Notes under the pieces: generated by a model
Databases searched by the model: none
Told to the model about the DNA's origin: nothing
What the model saw: the letters and a program-made list of their open reading frames with translations, nothing else
Translations under genes and position numbers: made by a program
Shown: positions 1-5,485 of the stretch, in pieces
Position numbering within the stretch: the first letter of the stretch is position 1
How the letters are laid out: the number at the start of each line of letters is the position of its first letter
Origin: an uncultured Leucobacter sp.
Lineage (GTDB): Bacteria; Actinomycetota; Actinomycetes; Actinomycetales; Microbacteriaceae
NCBI GenBank assembly: GCA_937872275.1
Contig: CALMSE010000034.1
Location: 1-6,075 of the forward strand
Direction of reading: 5' to 3'
DNA length: 6,075 bases

Positions 1-2
1 CG

Positions 3-548
3 GCGCACACCTTCCAGCTGAAGAAATCGCTGCACGACCGCGTGCTGCAGCCCGCCCACGAGCGACTGCTCGGCGCGCGGCTGCACGACCGGCAGACCGG
101 CCGGGACCTGGTGGCGGCCTCGTTCCACGCCGCCCCGCTGACCGCGCTGAACTCGCTGCGCCGGCACCAGATCAGCACCGCCCTCGGCGAGCTGCGCCAG
201 CTGGGACCCGGCCTGCCCGCGCTCATGGTGGGCGACTACAACTACCCGGTGTTCAAGGACCGGCTCGACCGCCACATGCGCGACGAGGGCTACGACCTGA
301 CGCGCAGCGACAAGCGCACCTACACCCGCTACAAGATGTTCCGCGGGCACTACGACTTCGCCACCTCGACCGGCCTGCGCATCGACAGCGTGCGCACGCT
401 CGATCGGGGCACGAGCGACCACCTGCCGATCCTCGTCTCCTCGGCGTTCGAAGAGCGGCTGCTCGAGGCGCAGCTGTTCGAGGAGCAGCTGTTCGAGGCG
501 CGGGTGTCGGAGGAGCCGGAGCCCGAGAACCGCTCGGCCGCCGCATAG
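3..548 (+). CDS. Endonuclease/exonuclease/phosphatase family protein, C-terminal part (5' end outside window)
   Basis: The frame is open from the first bases of the window, so the start lies upstream; 181 C-terminal residues are visible. They carry late motifs of the endonuclease/exonuclease/phosphatase (DNase I-like) metal-dependent fold: SFH at about residues 40-42, GDYN (family GDFN) at 77-80, and IDSV followed by SDHLP at about 128-142, which contains the catalytic Asp-His pair. Family members hydrolyse phosphodiesters or phosphomonoesters in nucleic acids, lipids or inositol phosphates; the substrate here cannot be read from the sequence. After the domain comes a Glu/Leu-rich tail built of five-residue repeats, ending NRSAAA. 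The missing N-terminus could hold a signal peptide or membrane segments, so location is unknown. The gene converges on coaA. The fold is well supported; the exact function is not. Confidence 0.85.
   Translation, partial: AHTFQLKKSLHDRVLQPAHERLLGARLHDRQTGRDLVAASFHAAPLTALNSLRRHQISTALGELRQLGPGLPALMVGDYNYPVFKDRLDRHMRDEGYDLTRSDKRTYTRYKMFRGHYDFATSTGLRIDSVRTLDRGTSDHLPILVSSAFEERLLEAQLFEEQLFEARVSEEPEPENRSAAA
455..513 (+). repeat. 15-base in-frame tandem repeat encoding a pentapeptide repeat
   Basis: Four head-to-tail units of 15 bases start at 455, 470, 485 and 500. Units 2 and 3 share an identical 14-base core (GCAGCTGTTCGAGG); unit 1 differs from it at two positions and unit 4 at four. Because the unit is five codons long, it yields a pentapeptide series of the type (L/V)(F/L/S)E(E/A)(Q/R) after the nuclease-like domain. 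Such arrays commonly expand or contract by slippage, so tail length may vary between strains; that is inference. Confidence 0.75.
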
Positions 549-578
549 CCCTGCCGCTGCCGGCGACGACGGATCCGT
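549..578. other. 30-base gap between convergent genes, with a 12-base palindrome at its edge
   Basis: This short spacer separates the stop codons of the nuclease-family gene and coaA. It contains most of a perfect palindrome (GACGGATCCGTC, 568-579) that reaches one base into the coaA stop codon. The palindrome would fold into at best a 4-bp stem with a 4-base loop and has no T-tract on either side, so I do not call it an intrinsic terminator. Termination here may be Rho-dependent or may lie further downstream. Confidence 0.4.
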
Positions 579-1544
579 CTACAGCTTGCGCAGCAGCACC
601 TTCTGCACGCGGTGATCGGCCTCCTTGCGGAGCACGAGCGAGGCGCGGGCGCGCGTGGGCCGGATGTTCTCGATCAGGTTCGGCTCGTTGATGCCCTTCC
701 AGAACTCGTGCGCGAGGGCGCGGGCCTGATCGTCGTTGAGCCCGGCGAACCTGCGGAAGTGCGACTCGGGATCCCTGAACGCCTCGTCCTTGAGCCGCAG
801 GAAGCGGTCGGTGAACCAGGTCTCGATGTCGGAGGTGCGCGCGTCGACGTAGATCGAGAAGTCGAAGAGGTCGGCGACCGCGAGCGGGCGCTCCATCGAG
901 GCCGGCTGCAGCACGTTGAGCCCCTCGACGATGAGGATGTCGGGGCGCGTCACGACCGTGTACTCGTCGGGCACGATGTCGTAGACCAGATGGCTGTAGT
1001 GCGGCGCCCGAACCTCGGGCACCCCCGCCTTCACCTGCGACACGAAGCGCAGCAGCGCGCGCCGGTCGTAGGACTCGGGGAAGCCCTTGCGGTGGGCGAT
1101 GCCCCGCCGCTCGAGCTCGGCGTTCGGGTAGAGGAACCCGTCGGTCGTGACGAGCTGCACCAGCGGGGTCTCGGGCCAGCGCGCGAGGAGGTCGCGCAGG
1201 ATGCGCGCCACCGTCGACTTGCCCACCGCGACGGAGCCCGCGATGCCGAGCACGAACGGCGACGGCTCGTCGGTCTCGCGGCCGAGGAAGCCGCGGGTGC
1301 GCCGGTGCATGTCCCGCTTCGCGATCGCGTACTGGCCGAGCAGCCGGCTGAGCGGCCGGTAGACCTCGCTCACCTCGGCCAGGTCGAGGGGCTCGTTCAG
1401 GCCGCGGTAGGCGGCGACCTCCTCCTCGGTGAGGGGCATCGGGGTCTCGCCGGCGAGCCTCGCCCACTCGTCTCGCCCGATCTCGATGAACGGAGAGGTG
1501 AAGTCGGAGCGCGACAGCGTCTGGGTGTCGGTGGTCTCAGTCAT
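579..1544 (-). CDS. coaA: Type I pantothenate kinase (CoaA)
   Basis: CoaA uses ATP to phosphorylate pantothenate to 4'-phosphopantothenate, the first and usually rate-setting step of cytosolic coenzyme A synthesis. The 321-residue product has the P-loop GSVAVGKS at residues 103-110, the TTDGFLYP motif at 133-140 (its Asp matches the catalytic Asp127 of the E. coli enzyme), [10 protein letters not shown] at 151-160, [11 protein letters not shown] at 203-213, and the terminal LRKL typical of actinobacterial CoaA. The length is slightly above the usual 310-316 because of about 10 extra N-terminal residues. The ATG at 1544 is chosen because the family-conserved N-terminal region follows; a purine run AAGGG lies only two bases before it, a poor Shine-Dalgarno spacing. 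It is divergent from glmS with 31 bases between the starts. Type I enzymes are typically feedback-inhibited by CoA. Confidence 0.97.
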   Translation of the reverse strand: MTETTDTQTLSRSDFTSPFIEIGRDEWARLAGETPMPLTEEEVAAYRGLNEPLDLAEVSEVYRPLSRLLGQYAIAKRDMHRRTRGFLGRETDEPSPFVLGIAGSVAVGKSTVARILRDLLARWPETPLVQLVTTDGFLYPNAELERRGIAHRKGFPESYDRRALLRFVSQVKAGVPEVRAPHYSHLVYDIVPDEYTVVTRPDILIVEGLNVLQPASMERPLAVADLFDFSIYVDARTSDIETWFTDRFLRLKDEAFRDPESHFRRFAGLNDDQARALAHEFWKGINEPNLIENIRPTRARASLVLRKEADHRVQKVLLRKL

Positions 1545-1554
1545 TGCCCTTCAT
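1537..1554 (-). other. Possible five-codon mini-ORF overlapping the coaA start
   Basis: On the minus strand an ATG at 1554-1552 opens a five-codon frame (M-K-G-N-D) that stops at TGA 1539-1537, overlapping the coaA ATG (1544-1542) in another frame. Ribosomes ending there would be released a few bases past the coaA start, which would allow reinitiation. The purine run AAGGG that could bind ribosomes for coaA lies inside this mini-ORF. It could equally be a chance overlap; nothing in the sequence proves translation. Confidence 0.25.
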
Positions 1555-1562
1555 GGTGCCAC

Positions 1563-1575
1563 TAAACTTGGCCGC
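1563..1575 (+). promoter_or_regulatory. Candidate -10 box for a leaderless glmS transcript
   Basis: TAAACT (1563-1568) fits the actinobacterial TANNNT -10 consensus and is followed by 7 bases and then the glmS ATG at 1576. This is the spacing expected if transcription starts at or next to the A of the ATG. There is no purine-rich Shine-Dalgarno sequence in the 31 bases between coaA and glmS, which agrees with leaderless initiation. I see no convincing -35 hexamer at 16-19 bases upstream; that region lies over the coaA start codon. Confidence 0.45.
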
Positions 1576-3426
1576 ATGTGTGGAATCGTCGGATATGTCG
1601 GCCCCGGTGACACGGTGGATGTGCTGCTGAGCGGGCTGAAGCGGCTCGAGTACCGCGGGTACGATTCCGCGGGCGTGGCGGTGTTCGACGGCGCCGGCGA
1701 GGTGTCGGTGCGCAAGCGCTCGGGCAAGCTGGCGAGGCTCGTCGAGCTGCTCGAGCAGAGCCCGCTGAGCGCGGGGGGCACGGGGATCGGGCACACCCGC
1801 TGGGCCACCCACGGCGGGCCCACCGACGCGAACGCCCACCCGCACCTCGGCGACGGGGGCGGGTTGGCCCTCATCCACAACGGCATCGTCGAGAACTTCG
1901 CCGAGCTGCGCGCCGAGGTGCTGGCCGCGGGCGTCGAGCTGCTGAGCGAGACCGACACCGAGGTGGTGGCGGCCCTGCTCGGTCTCGAGGTGGAGCGCAC
2001 GGGCGAACTCGAGAGCGCCTTCCGCGCCGTGGTGAAGCGCCTGCACGGCACTTTCACCCTGCTCGCCATGCACCGCGACACCCCGGACACGGTGGTCGCG
2101 GCCCGGCACAACTCCCCGCTCGTGGTCGGCCTCGGCGACGGCGAGAACTTCCTCGGCTCGGACGTCGCCGCCTTCGTTGGCCACACCCGCCGCGCGGTCG
2201 CGGTGGAGGAGGACAACATCGCGATCATCACCCCCGAGGGCGTGCGCATCACCGACTTCGACGGCGACCCCGTCGAATTCGAGGAGTACGAGGTCGCCTG
2301 GAACGCCGACGCCGCCGACAAGGGCGGCTGGTCGTCGTTCATGGCGAAGGAGATCACCGAGCAGCCCGAGGCGGTCGCGAACACGGTCCGGGGCAGGATC
2401 GCGGGCGAGGAGGTCGTGATCCCCGAGCTCGAGGCGCTCGGCGACGAGCGGCTGCGCGACATCGACCGCATCGTCGTCATCGCCTGCGGCACCGCCTCCT
2501 ACGCGGGCCAGATCGGCGCCTACGCCATCGAGCAGTGGGCCCGGGTGCCGGTCGAGGTGCAGCTCAGCCACGAGTTCCGCTACCGCGACCCGGTGCTCAC
2601 CGATCGCACCCTCGTCGTCTCGGTCAGCCAGTCGGGCGAGACCATGGACACGCTGATGGCCGTGAAGTACGCGAAGGAGCGCGGGGTCACCACGGTGTCC
2701 GTGTGCAACACGCAGAGCGCGACCATTCCGCGCGAGAGCGACGCCGCGGTCTACACGCACGCGGGCCCCGAGGTCGCGGTCGCCTCGACCAAGGCCTTCA
2801 CCGCGCAGATCACGGCGCTGTACCTCATCGGCCTGCACCTCGGCCGCGTGCGCGGCGCGCTGTCGACGGCGGATCAGGCGGCGGCCGTCGCCGCCTTCGA
2901 GGCTCTGCCCGCGGCCATGAGGGAGGCGGTGGAAACCCACGAGCAGCTCGCGCAGCTCGCGCACTGGATGGCCGATACCCGCTCGGTGCTCTTCCTCGGC
3001 CGGCATGTGGGCTACCCCACCGCGCTCGAGGGGGCACTGAAGCTCAAGGAGATCGCCTACATCCACGCCGAGGGCTTCGCCGCCGGCGAGCTGAAGCACG
3101 GCCCGATCGCGCTCATCGACCACGGTCAGCCGGTCTTCGTGCTGGTGCCCAGCCCGCGCAAGTCGCCGGTGATGCACTCGAAGGTCGTGTCGAACATCCA
3201 GGAGATCCGCGCCCGCGGCGCCCGCGTCATCGCGATCGTCGAGAAGGGCGACACCTCGGTGCTGCCCTACGCCGACGACGTGATCCGACTGCCCCTCACC
3301 GATGCGCTCTTCGAGCCGCTCGTGCAGGTGGTGCCGCTGCAGTGGTTCGCGCTCGAGCTCTCGCAGGCCAAGGGGCTCGACGTCGATCAGCCGCGCAACC
3401 TCGCGAAGTCGGTGACGGTCGAATAG
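1576..3426 (+). CDS. glmS: Glutamine--fructose-6-phosphate aminotransferase (isomerizing), GlmS
   Basis: GlmS converts fructose-6-phosphate and glutamine to glucosamine-6-phosphate and glutamate, the entry step to UDP-GlcNAc for peptidoglycan. The start is fixed by MCGIVGY: the Cys after the initiator Met is the N-terminal nucleophile of the class II glutaminase. That domain (to about residue 230) also shows RWATHG at 75-80, HNG at 101-103 and Asp127. Two SIS domains follow: CGTASY at 304-309 and SQSGET at 351-356 in the first; KEIAYIHAEG at 491-500 and GELKHGP at 504-510 in the second. The C-terminal tail ends LAKSVTVE, with Lys611 matching the sugar-binding Lys603 of E. coli. The length of 616 residues is normal. 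It is the first gene of the operon with acpS, alr-tsaE and tsaB. There is no room for a glmS ribozyme upstream. Confidence 0.98.
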   Translation: MCGIVGYVGPGDTVDVLLSGLKRLEYRGYDSAGVAVFDGAGEVSVRKRSGKLARLVELLEQSPLSAGGTGIGHTRWATHGGPTDANAHPHLGDGGGLALIHNGIVENFAELRAEVLAAGVELLSETDTEVVAALLGLEVERTGELESAFRAVVKRLHGTFTLLAMHRDTPDTVVAARHNSPLVVGLGDGENFLGSDVAAFVGHTRRAVAVEEDNIAIITPEGVRITDFDGDPVEFEEYEVAWNADAADKGGWSSFMAKEITEQPEAVANTVRGRIAGEEVVIPELEALGDERLRDIDRIVVIACGTASYAGQIGAYAIEQWARVPVEVQLSHEFRYRDPVLTDRTLVVSVSQSGETMDTLMAVKYAKERGVTTVSVCNTQSATIPRESDAAVYTHAGPEVAVASTKAFTAQITALYLIGLHLGRVRGALSTADQAAAVAAFEALPAAMREAVETHEQLAQLAHWMADTRSVLFLGRHVGYPTALEGALKLKEIAYIHAEGFAAGELKHGPIALIDHGQPVFVLVPSPRKSPVMHSKVVSNIQEIRARGARVIAIVEKGDTSVLPYADDVIRLPLTDALFEPLVQVVPLQWFALELSQAKGLDVDQPRNLAKSVTVE

Positions 3427-3434
3427 CCGCTGCC

Positions 3435-3824
3435 ATGATCATCGGCATCGGGGTGGACACGGTCGACATCGAACGCTTCGGTCGGCAGCTCGAACGCACC
3501 CCCGCCCTGCGCGAGCGGCTGTTCGCGCCCGCCGAGCAGGGGCTGCCGCTCCACTCGCTCGCGGCCCGCTTCGCGGCGAGGGAAGCGCTCATCAAGGCCC
3601 TCGGCGGATCCGGCGGCCTCGGCTGGCACGACATGGAGGTGGTGCGCGGGGCCGACCGGGTGCCGGCGTTCGCCGCGACACCGGGGCTCGCCCGCGAGAT
3701 GTCGGCGCGGGGGGCGGATCGGGCGCATCTGTCGATGACGCACGAGGCGGGCGTCGCGACCGCGTTCGTTATCGTTGAAGCCTCGGGGGAGCCGGGAGCG
3801 TCGGGGGAGGGGGAGCGCCTGTGA
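3435..3824 (+). CDS. acpS: Holo-[acyl-carrier-protein] synthase (AcpS)
   Basis: AcpS transfers 4'-phosphopantetheine from CoA to a serine of acyl carrier protein, activating fatty acid synthesis; it uses Mg2+ and works as a trimer in characterised relatives. The 129-residue product opens with GIGVDTVDIERF (residues 4-15; Asp8 is a metal ligand), has ARFAAREALIKALG at 44-57 (Glu50 is the second ligand), and a C-terminal HLSMTHEAG at 98-106. The usual Lys of the KEA motif is Arg here, a conservative change. The stretch between the two motifs is several residues shorter than in E. coli AcpS. A 14-residue Gly/Glu/Ala tail (116-129) extends beyond the domain, and its codons also supply the ribosome-binding site of the next gene. 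The ATG lies 8 bases after the glmS stop with no clear Shine-Dalgarno, suggesting coupled translation. Confidence 0.95.
   Translation: MIIGIGVDTVDIERFGRQLERTPALRERLFAPAEQGLPLHSLAARFAAREALIKALGGSGGLGWHDMEVVRGADRVPAFAATPGLAREMSARGADRAHLSMTHEAGVATAFVIVEASGEPGASGEGERL
3806..3815 (+). promoter_or_regulatory. Shine-Dalgarno region deciding the alr-tsaE GTG start
   Basis: A purine run inside the end of acpS contains GGAGG (3806-3810) and GGGAG (3811-3815). The second is 5 bases from the GTG at 3821 and the first is 10 bases away. The alternative ATG at 3836 has only a weak AACGGGA upstream. This favours GTG 3821, which overlaps the acpS stop as GTGA. Confidence 0.65.
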
Positions 3825-5485
3825 GAACGGGATCGATGCGGGTCGCGGAGATCTCGCTGCCGGCGATCCGCAGCAACGTGCGGCGCATCCGCGAGGTGAC
3901 GGGCGGTGCCACGGTCATCGCGGTGATCAAGGCCAACGGGTACGGCCACGGATCGCTGATCGCCGCCCGCGCCGCGATCGAGGGCGGGGCCGCGCTGCTC
4001 GGCGTGACCGATCTCGAGGAGGCGCTCGGGCTGCGCGCGGCCGGCGTCGAGGCCCCGATCCTGTGCTGGCTGCACGGGGTGAACGCCGACTTCAACGCGG
4101 CGGTGGCGGATCGCATCGAGATCGGGGTGAGCCATCTCGCCCAGCTCGAGGCGGTGGCGGGGGCCGCGGCCCGGGCCGGAGCCCGGGCGACCGTGCAGTT
4201 CAAGGTCGACACGGGCCTCAGCCGCAACGGCGCCGCGCCCGCCGAGTGGGCAGAGCTCTTCGCCCGCGGCGCCGAGCTCGAGCGCGAGGGGCTGGTCCGG
4301 GTGCGGGGCGTCTTCAGCCACCTCGCGAACGCCGGAGACGCGCGCGACCGCGAGCAGGCCGCGCGCTTCGACGAGGCGGTCGCGATGCTGCGGACGGCGG
4401 GCTGCGACCCCGAGCTCGTGCACCTCGCCGCCTCGGCCGCGACCTTCACCTCGCCGCACCTGCACTACAACGCGGTGCGCGTGGGGGTCACGATCTTCGG
4501 GCTCAGCCCCTTCGCCGGCCGCAGCTCGGCCGATCTGGGCCTCGTGCCCGCCATGACGCTCAAGAGCGAGATCGTGGCGCTGCGCGAGGTGTCGGCGGGC
4601 ACCGGCGTCTCCTACGGGTACAGCCACGTCGTGCAGAACGACACCACCCTGGCCCTCGTGCCGATCGGCTACGCCGACGGCATGCCCCGCGCGCTCAACG
4701 GCGCGGGCGCCACCGTCGCGATCGCGGGGCACCACTGCCCGATCGTCGGCCGCATCGGCATGGACCAGTGCATCGTCGACCTCGGCAGCCTCGCGAAGCG
4801 GGTCGGTCTCGGGGAGCCGGTCGTGCTCTTCGGAGACCCGTCGACCGGGGTGCCGCCGGTCGAGGTCTGGGCCGAGCTCATGGGCACCATCAACTACGAG
4901 ATCATCGTGGGGATCGGATCCCGCGTCGTACGGGTGGCGGCGGGTGACGGGGAGCCGGACGCCGCCGCCCGGCAGCGCCTCGGGATCGCCGACCCCGAGG
5001 CCATGCACGAGCTCGGCCTGCACCTCGGCGCGCGCCTCGCCGCGGGCGATCTCGTGATCCTCACGGGCCCCCTGGGCGCGGGGAAGACGACGCTCGCGCG
5101 CGGCATCGGCGAGGGGCTCGGCGTGCGCGGCCCCGTGACGAGCCCCACCTTCGTGCTCGCACGCACGCACCCCTCGCTCGGGGACGGCCCGCCGCTCGTG
5201 CACCTCGACGCCTACCGCCTGGCCGACCCGGCCGAGCTCGACGATCTCGATCTCGATTTCGACGGCTCGGTCGTCGTGGCCGAGTGGGGCGCGGGCATGG
5301 CCCTCGAGCGCGGGTCGTGGCTCGAGATCGTCATCGAACGCCCCGAGGGCGGGGGCGGATCGGACGGTGCCGATGCCGGCACCGTCGCAGGCATGGGCGA
5401 GGACGACTTCGGCGAGGCGCCCGTCGAGCCCCGCACGGTGACGATCACCGGGTACGGGCCGCGATGGCAGGCCGGAGTGCTCTGA
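3821..5485 (+). CDS. alr-tsaE: Fused alanine racemase (Alr) and t6A ATPase subunit TsaE
   Basis: One frame of 554 codons encodes two enzymes. Residues about 6-372 are a fold-type III PLP alanine racemase making D-alanine for peptidoglycan: AVIKANGYGHG at 34-44 (Lys37 binds PLP), TGLSRNG at 131-137, FSHLANAGD at 165-173, GVSYGYS at 262-268 (Tyr265 is the second catalytic base), GRIGMDQ at 310-316 and INYEI at 357-361. After a linker of about 16 residues, residues about 389-554 are TsaE, the ATPase that acts with TsaB-TsaD in tRNA t6A37 formation: Walker A GPLGAGKT at 416-423, SPTF at 441-444, HLDAYRL at 461-467 and AEWG at 487-490. A 30-residue Gly/Asp/Glu-rich insert (508-537) interrupts the TsaE C-terminus. 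All key residues of both halves are present, so both activities are probably intact. The start is GTG, overlapping acpS; an ATG at 3836 is the alternative. Confidence 0.95.
   Translation: MRTGSMRVAEISLPAIRSNVRRIREVTGGATVIAVIKANGYGHGSLIAARAAIEGGAALLGVTDLEEALGLRAAGVEAPILCWLHGVNADFNAAVADRIEIGVSHLAQLEAVAGAAARAGARATVQFKVDTGLSRNGAAPAEWAELFARGAELEREGLVRVRGVFSHLANAGDARDREQAARFDEAVAMLRTAGCDPELVHLAASAATFTSPHLHYNAVRVGVTIFGLSPFAGRSSADLGLVPAMTLKSEIVALREVSAGTGVSYGYSHVVQNDTTLALVPIGYADGMPRALNGAGATVAIAGHHCPIVGRIGMDQCIVDLGSLAKRVGLGEPVVLFGDPSTGVPPVEVWAELMGTINYEIIVGIGSRVVRVAAGDGEPDAAARQRLGIADPEAMHELGLHLGARLAAGDLVILTGPLGAGKTTLARGIGEGLGVRGPVTSPTFVLARTHPSLGDGPPLVHLDAYRLADPAELDDLDLDFDGSVVVAEWGAGMALERGSWLEIVIERPEGGGGSDGADAGTVAGMGEDDFGEAPVEPRTVTITGYGPRWQAGVL
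4169..4188 (+). repeat. GC-only 8-bp inverted repeat inside alr
   Basis: Two copies of GCCCGGGC (4169-4176 and 4181-4188) flank CGGA and can pair as an 8-bp stem with a 4-base loop; a 12-base palindrome GGGCCGCGGCCC (4161-4172) overlaps the left arm. The stretch encodes an Ala/Arg/Gly-rich helix, so codon choice may explain it. There is no T-tract, so it is not a terminator. Confidence 0.45.
5363..5386 (+). repeat. Perfect 10-bp inverted repeat (hairpin) inside the tsaE part
   Basis: GACGGTGCCG (5363-5372) and its exact reverse complement CGGCACCGTC (5377-5386) are separated by the loop ATGC. The hairpin sits in the middle of the low-complexity insert of TsaE, not in a conserved domain segment. 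It has no T-tract. It may be a remnant of a small palindromic insertion, an mRNA structure within the operon, or a by-product of Gly/Ala/Asp codons. Confidence 0.6.
5474..5477 (+). promoter_or_regulatory. Shine-Dalgarno for tsaB
   Basis: GGAG lies 7 bases before the ATG at 5485, inside the end of the alr-tsaE frame. It supports ATG 5485, which overlaps the upstream stop as TGATG, over the GTG at 5617 where the conserved TsaB sequence begins. Confidence 0.6.

Noticed and set aside
253..1467. 404-codon minus-strand frame overlapping coaA in another frame
   Set aside because: Arg/Ala/Pro-rich translation and no motifs, while the coaA frame has P-loop and full family conservation.
1429..1575. 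Extending glmS upstream to an in-frame ATG at 1429
   Set aside because: The glutaminase needs the Cys directly after the initiator Met (MCGIVGY at 1576); the upstream part lies antisense to coaA.
1545..1575. glmS ribozyme or riboswitch upstream of glmS
   Set aside because: Only 31 bases separate the divergent genes and no such fold fits. The glmS ribozyme is known mainly from Bacillota.
1537..3177. Very long open frame antisense to glmS (546 codons)
   Set aside because: Its translation is rich in Arg, Gly, Asp and His without any recognisable domain. It mirrors the GC3 bias of glmS, whose catalytic residues are all in place. It is a high-GC shadow.
2177..3824. Plus-strand Arg-rich frames overlapping glmS and alr
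   Set aside because: Out-of-frame translations of GC-rich genes; only the part from 3435 (AcpS) within the longer frame has family motifs.
3296..5203. Long open frame antisense to acpS and alr-tsaE (635 codons)
   Set aside because: Low-complexity Arg/Pro/Ala composition with no domain, opposite well-identified genes; a shadow of codon bias.
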